Positions 32,056 to 40,153 of a DNA stretch of 64,000 nucleotides are shown piece after piece. Origin of the DNA: Mycolicibacterium chitae. GTDB lineage: Bacteria > Actinomycetota > Actinomycetes > Mycobacteriales > Mycobacteriaceae. The DNA lies in NCBI RefSeq assembly GCF_900637205.1, contig NZ_LR134355.1, forward strand, positions 620,001 to 684,000. The letters are read 5' to 3'. The first letter of the stretch is position 1. Every line of letters starts with the position of its first letter. The position numbers and the translations under genes are program-made. The notes beneath the pieces are model-generated. The model ran no database searches, was not told the DNA's origin, and worked only from the letters and a program-made list of their open reading frames with translations.

Positions 32056-33065
32056 GCGTGGGCGGTCACTTCGGCGGGCGGAACGTCGTAGAACCGTGTC
32101 GCCCACTTACGCAGGGCCATATAGTGTTTGGCGTCGACCTTGGCCAGCGGCGGATGCTCGACATACTTCTGGTAGCGCCAGATGTCGCAGTCCTCCCACA
32201 CCGTTTTCAGGTACTGACGCTCGACCTTGGTGCGGACGTGCTCGGGCGGGATGTCGGAGGTCTCACCGGGTTCCTTGGGCCACCAGATGGAATAGAACAT
32301 GTCGGAGACCTCGTCGTCGACCGGGGTGCAGGCGAAGATCAACCGGTGATTCGAGGCCCCCTCGAAGGCGCTCATGGCGAACCCGAGTCCCGAGTAGTGG
32401 CTGTGGATGCGCAGGGCCATCGCGTCCGGGTCGTCGCTGCGCACGTCGGGCCAACCGGTCAGGAACCGCCATTCTTCGTCGACACCTTCCCAGTGCAGGC
32501 AGATCGGGGTGACCGTGGCCTTGTGCACATAGCGGAAATGTGAGCTGTCGGGGGCGTTCTCGGCCACGATCTGCGGATGGACCGGGATCGCGTCGGCGCG
32601 GCTGGAGAACTCCGGATACGGCCGGTAGTAGGCGTTCGGGTCGGTCTCGAACTGCGGGAACTTGTGGAAGATATCGGGCAGTTCCCACTGCGGTTCCTTA
32701 CCCTCGGGCTGGTACCACATGAAGATGCAGCCGTACTGTTCCTGGACCGGGTAGGAACGGAGCTTCAGGCCGCGGTTGGGCCGGTCTGGCTGGTACGGGA
32801 TATAGGTGTTGTCGCCCTTCGGGCCCCACCGCCACCCGTGGAACGGGCATTCGATGCAGTCGCCGACCACCGTGCCGCCGTGGCCGATGTGGGCGCCCAG
32901 ATGCTTGCAGTGCGCCTCGAGAACGTGCAGGTCGCCGTTCTCGTCGCGGTAGGCGGCCAGATCCTCGCCGAAGTACTTCAGCGCCTTGACGTGGCCAACC
33001 TCGTACTCGGCCGACCAGCCGATCATGAACCACCCGGTGACTTTCCAGGTGAACGGGACCTTCAT
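32052..33065 (-). CDS. Rieske non-haem iron oxygenase (KshA-like)
   Basis: A 337-residue oxygenase component. Rieske ligands C53-x-H55 (CKHLG) and C73-x2-H76 (CPFHGW), followed by the WGPKGDNTYIPY segment, resemble 3-ketosteroid 9-alpha-hydroxylase KshA. The mononuclear iron site is N170/D173/H176/H181 (ENAPDSSHFRYVH), and the C-terminal DCDIWRYQKYVEHPP parallels the KshA tail, although this protein is shorter than KshA (about 380 aa). It would hydroxylate a ring carbon using electrons from a reductase (KshB type) not encoded in the window. First gene of the leftward operon. Confidence 0.9.
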   Translation of the reverse strand: MKVPFTWKVTGWFMIGWSAEYEVGHVKALKYFGEDLAAYRDENGDLHVLEAHCKHLGAHIGHGGTVVGDCIECPFHGWRWGPKGDNTYIPYQPDRPNRGLKLRSYPVQEQYGCIFMWYQPEGKEPQWELPDIFHKFPQFETDPNAYYRPYPEFSSRADAIPVHPQIVAENAPDSSHFRYVHKATVTPICLHWEGVDEEWRFLTGWPDVRSDDPDAMALRIHSHYSGLGFAMSAFEGASNHRLIFACTPVDDEVSDMFYSIWWPKEPGETSDIPPEHVRTKVERQYLKTVWEDCDIWRYQKYVEHPPLAKVDAKHYMALRKWATRFYDVPPAEVTAHA

Positions 33066-33106
33066 TATCGCTTCCCCATCTCGCGCACGGTCAGTACGGA
33101 ATAGAT

Positions 33107-33121
33107 TACAGTAGTGATTTC
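33107..33121. promoter_or_regulatory. Candidate operator, one mismatch (site E)
   Basis: TACAGTAGTGATTTC differs from TAC-W-GTAR-N3-YTAC at one base in the last half-site. It lies between the Rieske oxygenase (start 33065) and SnoaL (start 33150) genes, 42 bp and 29 bp from the two starts, with -10-like hexamers on both strands (TACAGT/TACTGT). Confidence 0.45.
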
Positions 33122-33149
33122 AGCAGACCCATCGAGGAGGTAGCGCCAG

Positions 33150-33608
33150 ATGAGTGAACCGCCCGCCGCGGACCCGCGGGACGAAGTCGAGGCGATCCGC
33201 CGATTGAAGGCGCAGTACTGCCGTTTCCTCGACACCCGCGACATCGAGTCCTGGCGTGCGCTCTTCGCCCCCGACGTCGTCGTGACACTCGATCTGGCGG
33301 TGTCCACCGGCGGTGCGGACCCGCAGACCATGGCGCCCCTGCAGGGCCTCGAGGCCTTCGAACCGGTGGTGCTCGGCGGTATCGCCGGCGCGGCGACCAT
33401 GCATCACTGTCACACCCCCGAGATCGACATGACCTCACCGACCACGGCCAGCGCCATCTGGGCGATGGAGGATCTGCTGGTCTGGGAGGACCGGCAACTG
33501 CACGGCGCCGGGCACTATCACGAAACGTACGAGAAACGCGACGGGCGTTGGCAGATCACCAGCCTGCACCTGACCCGGACCATGCTGCGGTTCACCGAGT
33601 CCACATGA
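33150..33608 (+). CDS. SnoaL-like / NTF2-fold protein
   Basis: A 152-residue SnoaL-4-type protein. The N-terminal EVEAIRRLKAQYCRFLDTRD and SWRALFAPDVVV are typical, as is the C-terminal HYHETYEKRDGRWQITSLHL. Members include ketosteroid isomerase-like and ring-dehydratase-like proteins; a candidate catalytic His pair is MHHCH near residue 90. GGAGG (33135-33139) precedes the ATG. It opens a six-gene rightward operon and overlaps the flavoprotein start by 4 bp (ATGA), suggesting it isomerises or hydrates a substrate or product of that enzyme. Confidence 0.85.
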   Translation: MSEPPAADPRDEVEAIRRLKAQYCRFLDTRDIESWRALFAPDVVVTLDLAVSTGGADPQTMAPLQGLEAFEPVVLGGIAGAATMHHCHTPEIDMTSPTTASAIWAMEDLLVWEDRQLHGAGHYHETYEKRDGRWQITSLHLTRTMLRFTEST

Positions 33609-35221
33609 GCGCTGTGCGGTACGACGCCCTGGTCATCGGTGCGGGGTTCTCCGGGCTGTACATGCTGCACCGGCTGCGGGAACTCGGCCTGTCGGTGATC
33701 GCAGTCGAGGCCGGCGAAAACGTCGGGGGCACCTGGCTGTTCAACCGCTATCCCGGTGCGCGCTGCGATATCGAGAGCATCGAGTACTCTTACAGCTTCT
33801 CCGAGGAGATCCAGCAGGAGTGGGTGTGGACCGAGACGATGCCGGCCCAGCCGGAGATCGAGGCGTACCTGAACTTCGTCGCCGACAAGCTCGACCTGCG
33901 CCGGGACATCCGGCTGAACACTCGGGTCACGGCCATGGCCTTCGACGCCGACGAGGCGTGCTGGCACCTCGACACCGACACCGGGGCCCGATTCACCGCC
34001 TCGCACGTGGTCGCGGCCTCGGGCATCCTCTCGGTCCCGCTCGAACCGGACGTGCCCGGCATGGACTCCTTCGACGGGGCGTCGCTGTTCACCGCGTGCT
34101 GGCCCAAGGCCGGGTTCGACCTGGCCGGCAAGCGCGTCGGGGTCATCGGCACCGGCTCCACGGGCGTGCAGCTGATCCCCGTCGTGGCCCGAGAGGCCGG
34201 ACAACTCACCGTGTTCCAGCGCTCGGCTGCCTACACCCTGCCGTGGGACGTGCGGCCGCTGCCCGCCGCCGAACTCGATGACCTCAAGGCGGCCTACCCC
34301 GCGATCCGCGCGGCCCAGCGCGAACACCCGGTCGGCGCGGCGCGGCTCAGCGCGTTCTCGCTGCTGCTGGACATGCTCGCGCGGCCACCGATCAAGTCGG
34401 CCACCCGCGAGGAACAACTGCGCGCCATCGACGAGCACGGCGTGATGGGCGCCCTGAACTGGGGCGACGTCTTCTTCGACATCGAGGCCAACCGGATGGC
34501 CGCCAAGCTCTACGGCGAGGCCATCGCGCGGATCGTCAAGGACCCGGTGACCGCGGCCGCGCTGGTACCGACCCATCCGTTCGGCTGCAAGCGCCCGATC
34601 ATCGACCAGGGCTACTACGAGACCTTCAATCGCGACAACGTCACGCTGGTGGATCTGCGGTCCGGGCCCATCCGGGCGGTGACCCCGACGGGCATCAGCA
34701 CCGAGCAGGGCGATCACGACCTGGACGTGATCATCTACGCCACCGGGTTCGACGCCATGACCGGTGCGCTGAGCCGCATCGACATCACCGGCCGCGACGG
34801 CGCGAGCCTGCGCCAGGTCTGGCAGGACGAAGGCCCCACGTCGTACCTGGGATTGGCGGTGGCCGGGTTCCCGAACCTGTTCATCGTCCAGGCCCCCGGC
34901 AGCCCCTCGGCGGCTACCAATTTCGTTGCGGCCCTGGAACAGCACGTCGAGTGGATCGGCGATTGCATCGCCCACCTGCGGGACCAGGGGCACCGCACCA
35001 TCGAGGCCTCCCCCGAGGCGCAGCGGGAATGGATCGAGCACACCACCTCGCTGGTGGAGCCGACGGTGCTGGCCCACCCGAGCTGCAACTCCTGGTACAA
35101 CGGCGCGAACGTGCCCGGCAAGAAGCGCCGCTACATGGCCTACACCGCGGGCATCCCCGAGTATCGGCGCCGGTGCGACGAGATCGCGGCCACCGGCTAT
35201 CCCGGCTTCGAACTGGCCTGA
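33605..35221 (+). CDS. Baeyer-Villiger-type flavin monooxygenase
   Basis: A 538-residue class B flavoprotein starting MSAVRYDALVIGAGFSGLYM at 33605. The FAD motif GAGFSG, GGTWLFNRYPGARCDIES and the NADPH motif GTGSTG are intact. The fingerprint that normally reads FxGxxxHxxxWP is FDGASLFTACWP, with Phe at the His position. The RYPGARCD-E-YSYSF sequence groups it with cyclic-ketone/phenylacetone-type enzymes. It would insert oxygen next to a ring ketone to give a lactone or ester. It is followed 2 bp later by an alpha/beta hydrolase that could open the lactone. The changed fingerprint residue may affect NADPH use or coupling. Confidence 0.88.
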   Translation: MSAVRYDALVIGAGFSGLYMLHRLRELGLSVIAVEAGENVGGTWLFNRYPGARCDIESIEYSYSFSEEIQQEWVWTETMPAQPEIEAYLNFVADKLDLRRDIRLNTRVTAMAFDADEACWHLDTDTGARFTASHVVAASGILSVPLEPDVPGMDSFDGASLFTACWPKAGFDLAGKRVGVIGTGSTGVQLIPVVAREAGQLTVFQRSAAYTLPWDVRPLPAAELDDLKAAYPAIRAAQREHPVGAARLSAFSLLLDMLARPPIKSATREEQLRAIDEHGVMGALNWGDVFFDIEANRMAAKLYGEAIARIVKDPVTAAALVPTHPFGCKRPIIDQGYYETFNRDNVTLVDLRSGPIRAVTPTGISTEQGDHDLDVIIYATGFDAMTGALSRIDITGRDGASLRQVWQDEGPTSYLGLAVAGFPNLFIVQAPGSPSAATNFVAALEQHVEWIGDCIAHLRDQGHRTIEASPEAQREWIEHTTSLVEPTVLAHPSCNSWYNGANVPGKKRRYMAYTAGIPEYRRRCDEIAATGYPGFELA

Positions 35222-35223
35222 TC

Positions 35224-36333
35224 ATGCGGCCCCAGGAACGCGTCCGGACCGTCGCCCGCGCCCTCGGCGGCGTGCTACCCCGCTCGGCCGATGCGCTGTC
35301 CGGCACCGAGGGGTGGACCCCGTGGTCGCCCCGGGGGCTGCGCCAGCTCGGCGAGGTCGCGCTCGACGAGCTGGTGGTCACCGGGATGACGCTGACCGCG
35401 CCGCCGCCGAGCCTGCGCTCCGAGGTGTCCGGCTACGGGCGCGTCGCCGAGGCGCTCACCGCGGCGGGCGTGCCCGCGGCTTATCCGGACCCGGACCCGT
35501 TGCGGGTGAGCTCCGTTCGGCGCCGGCTGGCCGGGCGGTTCACCTTCGAGGAACTGACCTACACCCACGACCCGCGGCTGCCGGACTGCCTGCAGCCCAA
35601 CGGGGGACCGGCCACCGCCGCGTGCCACATCGTGCGCCACCGCGGGGGGCCACGGCCCTGGCTGGTGTGGGTGCACGGGGCGGGCCAGGGCGGACTGACC
35701 GATTTCGCGGTCGCGCGGATCGGGCGGCTCCATTACGGGCTCGGCTACAACGTCGCGATGCCCATCCAGCCCGGGCACGGGGTACGGCGGCGCCGCTGGC
35801 CGACCTACCCCGACACCGACCCGGTGGCCAACGTCGCGGGGATGATGCGCACGGTGTCGGAGGTCCGCGCGGTGATCCGGTGGTTGCATCCCCAGGCGAG
35901 CAGCATCGCGCTGGCCGGGCTTTCGCTGGGCAGCGGGGTGGCCGCGCTGGTCGCCGGGTTCGAGGAGGTCGATGGGGTGGCGCTGTACACGCCGATCCTG
36001 GGGCTCAACGCGATGATCGCCAACCATCTGCATCGCTGGGGCGGGGCCGCCGATGAGGTCGGTGCGGTGCTGGGGTCGCCGGAGGTGGCGGCGTTGACCT
36101 CGGTGATCGACCCGCTGGCCTTGGAACCGACCGCGCCGCGACAGCGCCGGCTGATCGTCGGCGCGTGGCACGACCAGATGGCGATGCGCGCGCCGGCGTT
36201 GGCGTTGCACGAACGCTGGGGCGGCGAGATCTATTGGCACCAAGGCGGTCACGTGGGGCATCTGTTCGCCGGCGGGGTGCAGCGGAAGACCGAACGCTTT
36301 CTGCGGTCGGTGGAGAGGGAGCGGAGGGCCTGA
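35224..36333 (+). CDS. Alpha/beta-hydrolase family protein
   Basis: A 369-residue protein. The hydrolase core begins near residue 140: LVWVHGAGQGG (oxyanion-side HG motif), PIQPGHG, and the nucleophile elbow GLSLGSG. The C-terminal HQGGHVGHLF supplies the likely catalytic His. The first 130 residues form an N-terminal extension without clear homology, containing RPWxxxR-rich stretches. ATG 35224 starts 2 bp after the flavoprotein stop. A lactone or ester hydrolase acting on the Baeyer-Villiger product is the natural reading, but the family is functionally broad. Confidence 0.82.
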   Translation: MRPQERVRTVARALGGVLPRSADALSGTEGWTPWSPRGLRQLGEVALDELVVTGMTLTAPPPSLRSEVSGYGRVAEALTAAGVPAAYPDPDPLRVSSVRRRLAGRFTFEELTYTHDPRLPDCLQPNGGPATAACHIVRHRGGPRPWLVWVHGAGQGGLTDFAVARIGRLHYGLGYNVAMPIQPGHGVRRRRWPTYPDTDPVANVAGMMRTVSEVRAVIRWLHPQASSIALAGLSLGSGVAALVAGFEEVDGVALYTPILGLNAMIANHLHRWGGAADEVGAVLGSPEVAALTSVIDPLALEPTAPRQRRLIVGAWHDQMAMRAPALALHERWGGEIYWHQGGHVGHLFAGGVQRKTERFLRSVERERRA

Positions 36334-37412
36334 TGACGGCGACGGTGGACATTCCGGCCGAGATAGCGGACCTCACCCCGGCATGGCTGACCGCCGCGCT
36401 GCGCGCCGATCCGAGCTTGTCCGCGGACCTGACCGTCAGCGACGTGCGGGCCGAACGGATCGCCGAGGACACCGGCTTCTCGTCGCTGCTGTACCGACTG
36501 CACCTGACCGGCAGCGAGGGGTCTCCGCGAAGCCTGATCGCCAAGCTGCCCGGCACGCCGGAGGCGCGCGGAGCGATGGAACTGCTCGGCGGCTACCGCA
36601 AGGAGTTGATGTTCTACTCGCGTGTCGCCGGCACGGCCCCGATGGCCACCCCGCACTGCTACGTCGCTCGAATCGCCGACGAGACATCGGATTTCGTGCT
36701 GATCCTGGAGGACCTGCGGGAGTGGCACAACGCGGATCATCTCGCGGGCCTGCCGCTGGAGCAGGCGCACACCTGCATCGATCAGCTCGCCGCGCTGCAC
36801 GCCTGGTCGGTGACCACCGCTGACGACGAGGTGCTGCGGCAGTTCCCGCCGCTGGACACCCCGGTTGCGCGGGACTTGCTGGTGCCGGTGTTCGCGCCGG
36901 CCTGGCAGATCTACCGGGAACACACGACCCAGCCGATCCCCGACCGGGTGGCGGACTACGCCGAGCGGTTCGCGGAATTCGCCCCGCAAGCCCTGAGCGC
37001 GCTCGCGGAACGGAACATGTTGTTGCACGGCGACATCCGCGCGGACAACATGTTCTTCCGCGGTACTCGCCTGAAGGTGGTCGACTTCCAGATGGCCGTG
37101 CGCGGTGCCGGCGCCGCCGACATCGCCTACCTGGTCAGCCAGGGACTGCCCACCGACGTGCGCCGCGGCCTCGACGCGCCGTTGCTGCGGCGCTACCTCA
37201 ATGCGCTGGCCCAGCACGGTGTCGACGACTATTCGTTCGACGAGGCGTGGCGGCACTACCGGTTCGCGGTGGCCTACCTGATGGTCCTGCCGGTGGTGAT
37301 CCTGATCGGCTGGGACTCGATGCCGCCGCGTTCCCGGCAACTGTGCGTCACGCTCGTCGACCGCGCGGTGGCGACCCTCACCGACATCGAGGCGCTGGAG
37401 GTCTTCGCATGA
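36333..37412 (+). CDS. APH-fold phosphotransferase (aminoglycoside phosphotransferase-like)
   Basis: A 359-residue protein kinase-like fold. The Brenner motif is LLHGDIRADNMFF (HGDxxxxN) and the metal-binding aspartate is in KVVDFQMAVRG; the N-lobe shows SLIAKLPG with the nucleotide-binding Lys. Such genes are common in mycobacterial lipid and steroid clusters, where they are thought to phosphorylate small hydroxylated metabolites rather than antibiotics. TGATG junction with the hydrolase (36331-36335) and ATGA junction with the next gene show strong coupling. The longer upstream frame is a shadow. Confidence 0.85.
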   Translation: MTATVDIPAEIADLTPAWLTAALRADPSLSADLTVSDVRAERIAEDTGFSSLLYRLHLTGSEGSPRSLIAKLPGTPEARGAMELLGGYRKELMFYSRVAGTAPMATPHCYVARIADETSDFVLILEDLREWHNADHLAGLPLEQAHTCIDQLAALHAWSVTTADDEVLRQFPPLDTPVARDLLVPVFAPAWQIYREHTTQPIPDRVADYAERFAEFAPQALSALAERNMLLHGDIRADNMFFRGTRLKVVDFQMAVRGAGAADIAYLVSQGLPTDVRRGLDAPLLRRYLNALAQHGVDDYSFDEAWRHYRFAVAYLMVLPVVILIGWDSMPPRSRQLCVTLVDRAVATLTDIEALEVFA

Positions 37413-37780
37413 GAACTGCCCGCGAGGTGGTCGAACTCTACAACCTCGAGCTGTGGAACAACGCGCGCTTCGAACTCGCCGACGAGATCATCGCCGAGAC
37501 CATGGTGCGCCACGAGGTCGGTGATTCCCGCACCCTGACCAGGGCCGAGGCCCGCAAGCGTGTCGAGGACACCTGGGCGGGCTTCGAGAGCCTGCACTTC
37601 GCGCTGAATGCCGTGATCGCCGACGACGACAACGAACACGTCGCGATTGTGTACGACTCGACTCTGGTCAACAAGGACGGCACCGAGTTCAAGATCGCCA
37701 GCATCGAGGTGTTCAAGGTGGTCGACGGGCAGATCACCGACGTCTGGAATTGTGGTTACGGACAAGGCGTCTGGCACTAG
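37409..37780 (+). CDS. NTF2/SnoaL-like small protein
   Basis: A 123-residue protein with the cone-shaped NTF2 fold: REVVELYNLELWNNARFELA at the N-terminus, GFESLHFALNAVIADDDNE in the middle and IASIEVFKVVDGQITDVWNC at the C-terminus, the last being the common SnoaL ester-cyclase ending. It overlaps the kinase stop by 4 bp. Possible roles are isomerisation, dehydration or ligand binding. It is the second small NTF2-fold protein of this operon, the other being at 33150, but the two are not close in sequence. Confidence 0.84.
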   Translation: MRTAREVVELYNLELWNNARFELADEIIAETMVRHEVGDSRTLTRAEARKRVEDTWAGFESLHFALNAVIADDDNEHVAIVYDSTLVNKDGTEFKIASIEVFKVVDGQITDVWNCGYGQGVWH

Positions 37781-37805
37781 CCGGCGAACGCGAAGGAGTT
37801 TGGGC

Positions 37806-38855
37806 ATGACCGAACGGGTTCTCGACGAACTGGGCTACTACCTGCTGGCCGGGGCGGGCGGTGCGGGCCCGGCCTCCCTGATGGACGAGGCCCGGCGCGG
37901 TGAGGAACTGGGCTTCGGCACGGCGTTCATCTCCGAGCGGTGGAACGTCAAGGAGGCGTCGTCGCTGACGGGTGCGGCGTGCGCGGTGACCACCCGGATG
38001 CAGATCGCCACCGCGGCGACCAACCACAACACCCGGCACCCGCTGATCACCGGCTCATATGCGACCACCATGCATCGGCTCTCCGGCGGCCGGTTCACCC
38101 TCGGCATCGGACGCGGTATCGCGGCGATGTACAACGCGTTCGGGGTGCCCGCGGTCACCACCGCCCAGATGGAGGACTTCGCCCAGGTGATGCGTCGGCT
38201 CTGGCACGGCGAGTTGATCTTCAACCACGACGGCCCGATCGGGAAGTACCCGGTGCTGTTCCTGGACCCGGACTTCGACGAGGACATCCGGCTGGCCATC
38301 GTCGCGTTCGGCCCGCAGACCCTGGCGCTGGGCGGCCGCGAGTTCGACGACGTCATCCTGCACACCTACTTCACCCCGGAGACGCTGCAGCGCGCGGTCA
38401 AGACGGTCAAGGACGCCGCCGAACAGGCCGGTCGCGACCCGGCCGCGGTGCGGGTGTGGTCCTGCTTCGCCACGGTCGGCGACCACCTGCCCGAGGAACT
38501 GCGATTGAAGAAGACCGTCGCCCGGCTGGCCACGTATCTGCAGGGCTACGGCGACCTGCTGGTCAGCACCAACAACTGGGATCCCGCTGTCCTGGAACGA
38601 TTCCGGGCGGATTCGGTGGTCACCTCGATCCCCGGTGGTATCGACCACAAGGCCAGCGCAGAGCAGATCGAGCACATCGCGACGCTGATTCCCGACGAGT
38701 GGCTCGAACCGGCGGCCACCGGAAGCGCCCAGCAGTGTGTCGAGCGGATCCGCAAGGAGTTCGACTACGGCGCCGACGCGCTGATCATGCATGGCGCCAC
38801 GCCTGACGAACTCGAGCCCATCGTCGCGGAGTACCGGGCGCAGGACCGCGCCTGA
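37806..38855 (+). CDS. LLM-class (luciferase-like) F420-dependent oxidoreductase
   Basis: A 349-residue luciferase-like TIM barrel. GYYLLAGAGGAG at the start, FGTAFISERWNVKEA, TNHNTRHPLITGSYATTMHR and GGRFTLGIGRGIA are family blocks, and the start resembles the MSMEG_2249-type group of F420-dependent oxidoreductases as I recall it. ATG 37806 follows GAAGGAG (37790-37796); the upstream open frame is a shadow. Likely reduces or oxidises a pathway ketone/alcohol using F420 (or FMN). Last gene of the operon, only 2 bp from the convergent gene at 38858, with no terminator visible. Confidence 0.88.
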   Translation: MTERVLDELGYYLLAGAGGAGPASLMDEARRGEELGFGTAFISERWNVKEASSLTGAACAVTTRMQIATAATNHNTRHPLITGSYATTMHRLSGGRFTLGIGRGIAAMYNAFGVPAVTTAQMEDFAQVMRRLWHGELIFNHDGPIGKYPVLFLDPDFDEDIRLAIVAFGPQTLALGGREFDDVILHTYFTPETLQRAVKTVKDAAEQAGRDPAAVRVWSCFATVGDHLPEELRLKKTVARLATYLQGYGDLLVSTNNWDPAVLERFRADSVVTSIPGGIDHKASAEQIEHIATLIPDEWLEPAATGSAQQCVERIRKEFDYGADALIMHGATPDELEPIVAEYRAQDRA

Positions 38856-38857
38856 CG

Positions 38858-39706
38858 TCAGCCGGCCGGCGCGAACTGGTACGACGCCACCGTGATCGCC
38901 CGATCGTCGTTGCCCTCGTCGTAGAGCAGCACCCGGGCCAGCACCGCGGAGCGACCGGCGGTCGCCTGCGCCTCGGCGCGGAACGGCCCGACCTTGCCGC
39001 GCGCCATGAACATCACGTGCGAGGACACCGCGGCCAGGCGGTCCGTGCCGGCCGTCGCGGCGGCGGCGTCGCGCGCGGCGGTCTCCAGGATGACGAACTG
39101 CGGCCCGATGTGCAGCGCGGCGTCGGGGGAGGCGACCTCGGCGGCCAGTTCGGGCAGCGCCCAGTGTCCGTCCGGTCGGCGGGCGCCGCCGAACACCTGC
39201 CACAGCGGCGGCAGCTCGGGCGAGTCGACCACCACGATCGGGTCCACGGGCATCTTCTGCAGTCCCTTCGGCGGGATACCGAGGCTGATGCCCTGCCCCT
39301 CGGTCACCGCCAGGACCCGCTCGGGCCGCAGCGCGTCGACCAGCAGCGAGCGGCTGTAGCCCAGTTGCCGTCCCTGCTTGAGAGTTTCGCCGCGCACCTC
39401 GAAGCGCGTGACGTCGGTGCCCGGGTCGAGGACTTGGCAGGAGTGCACCACCGGGTTGGGGACGGCCTCGAGGTCCGACATGCCGCCGCCCTCGGGCGAG
39501 GCGATGCCCAGCACGGCCAGCAGCAGTCCGCCGGCGGGATCACGCATGTCGTGGCGAACCGTGACGGTGTTGTCGGTCGGCCCCAGGTCCATCGAGTCAT
39601 AGGTGCGCCCGATATAGCGGTAGCTGAGCAGACCGCCCCAGCGGGAGCGTAATTCGGCCGCATAGGCCGCCGGGTCATCGGCCAGTTCTCGGATGTCTCT
39701 CGGCAT
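38858..39706 (-). CDS. Hot-dog-like (acyl-CoA thioesterase-type) protein
   Basis: A 282-residue protein that reads as two hot-dog-type halves. The C-terminal half ends AAVSSHVMFMARGKVGPFRA then SAVLARVLLYDEGNDDRA, resembling acyl-CoA thioesterase strands; the N-terminal half contains TVRHDMRDPAGGLLLAVLGI. The usual HxxF hot-dog helix with a catalytic Asp/Glu is not convincing, so it may bind or hydrolyse an acyl-CoA atypically. Third gene of a leftward operon headed by a carboxylase beta subunit, 6 bp after the lipocalin-like gene. Confidence 0.6.
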   Translation of the reverse strand: MPRDIRELADDPAAYAAELRSRWGGLLSYRYIGRTYDSMDLGPTDNTVTVRHDMRDPAGGLLLAVLGIASPEGGGMSDLEAVPNPVVHSCQVLDPGTDVTRFEVRGETLKQGRQLGYSRSLLVDALRPERVLAVTEGQGISLGIPPKGLQKMPVDPIVVVDSPELPPLWQVFGGARRPDGHWALPELAAEVASPDAALHIGPQFVILETAARDAAAATAGTDRLAAVSSHVMFMARGKVGPFRAEAQATAGRSAVLARVLLYDEGNDDRAITVASYQFAPAG

Positions 39707-39712
39707 TCGCCG

Positions 39713-40153
39713 TTACCGCCTCTCGGTCGGGTCGGAGTCGCGGCGCCAGACCAGGGTGCTGTGGGTGCTGCCGCTGTCGTCGGTCATGGTCGCCGACAGC
39801 GTCAGCACGTCGCCGTCGATCTCGTACTGCCGCAACTGCGGCTGCGCGATCAGGTCGGGCATGGTGGCCATGACGACGTCGTGGCGCACCGTGCCTGCCG
39901 CCGCGTCGACATGAAACCTGCCGCCGTAGGCGATGTAGTCGCCGATCTCGTCGGCACCGCCGGACGGGTCCGGCGCCAACTGCGCCGACATCCAACCGTC
40001 GCCGGTGTAGAGGATGAGACCGCGGGGCCGCCGGCCGAGTGGATACCGGGTGTGGCCGGCGTCGTCGCGGGCGACGAAGGAGTCGAGTCGCCAGCCGCCG
40101 TGCAGAGCATTGTCGGGCAGGGGCATTGGTGGTGGCGCCTCCGGTCTGGTCAT
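39713..40153 (-). CDS. Lipocalin-like domain protein
   Basis: A 146-residue protein of the lipocalin-5 type: GGWRLDSFVARDDAGHTRYP at the N-terminus, GLILYTGDGWMSAQL, and IAYGGRFHVDAAAGTVRHDV. These small beta-barrel proteins are thought to bind hydrophobic ligands or act as isomerases in secondary metabolism; no catalytic residue can be named. ATG 40153 overlaps the carboxylase stop by one base (TGATG), so it is co-translated with the carboxylase subunit. Confidence 0.8.
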   Translation of the reverse strand: MTRPEAPPPMPLPDNALHGGWRLDSFVARDDAGHTRYPLGRRPRGLILYTGDGWMSAQLAPDPSGGADEIGDYIAYGGRFHVDAAAGTVRHDVVMATMPDLIAQPQLRQYEIDGDVLTLSATMTDDSGSTHSTLVWRRDSDPTERR

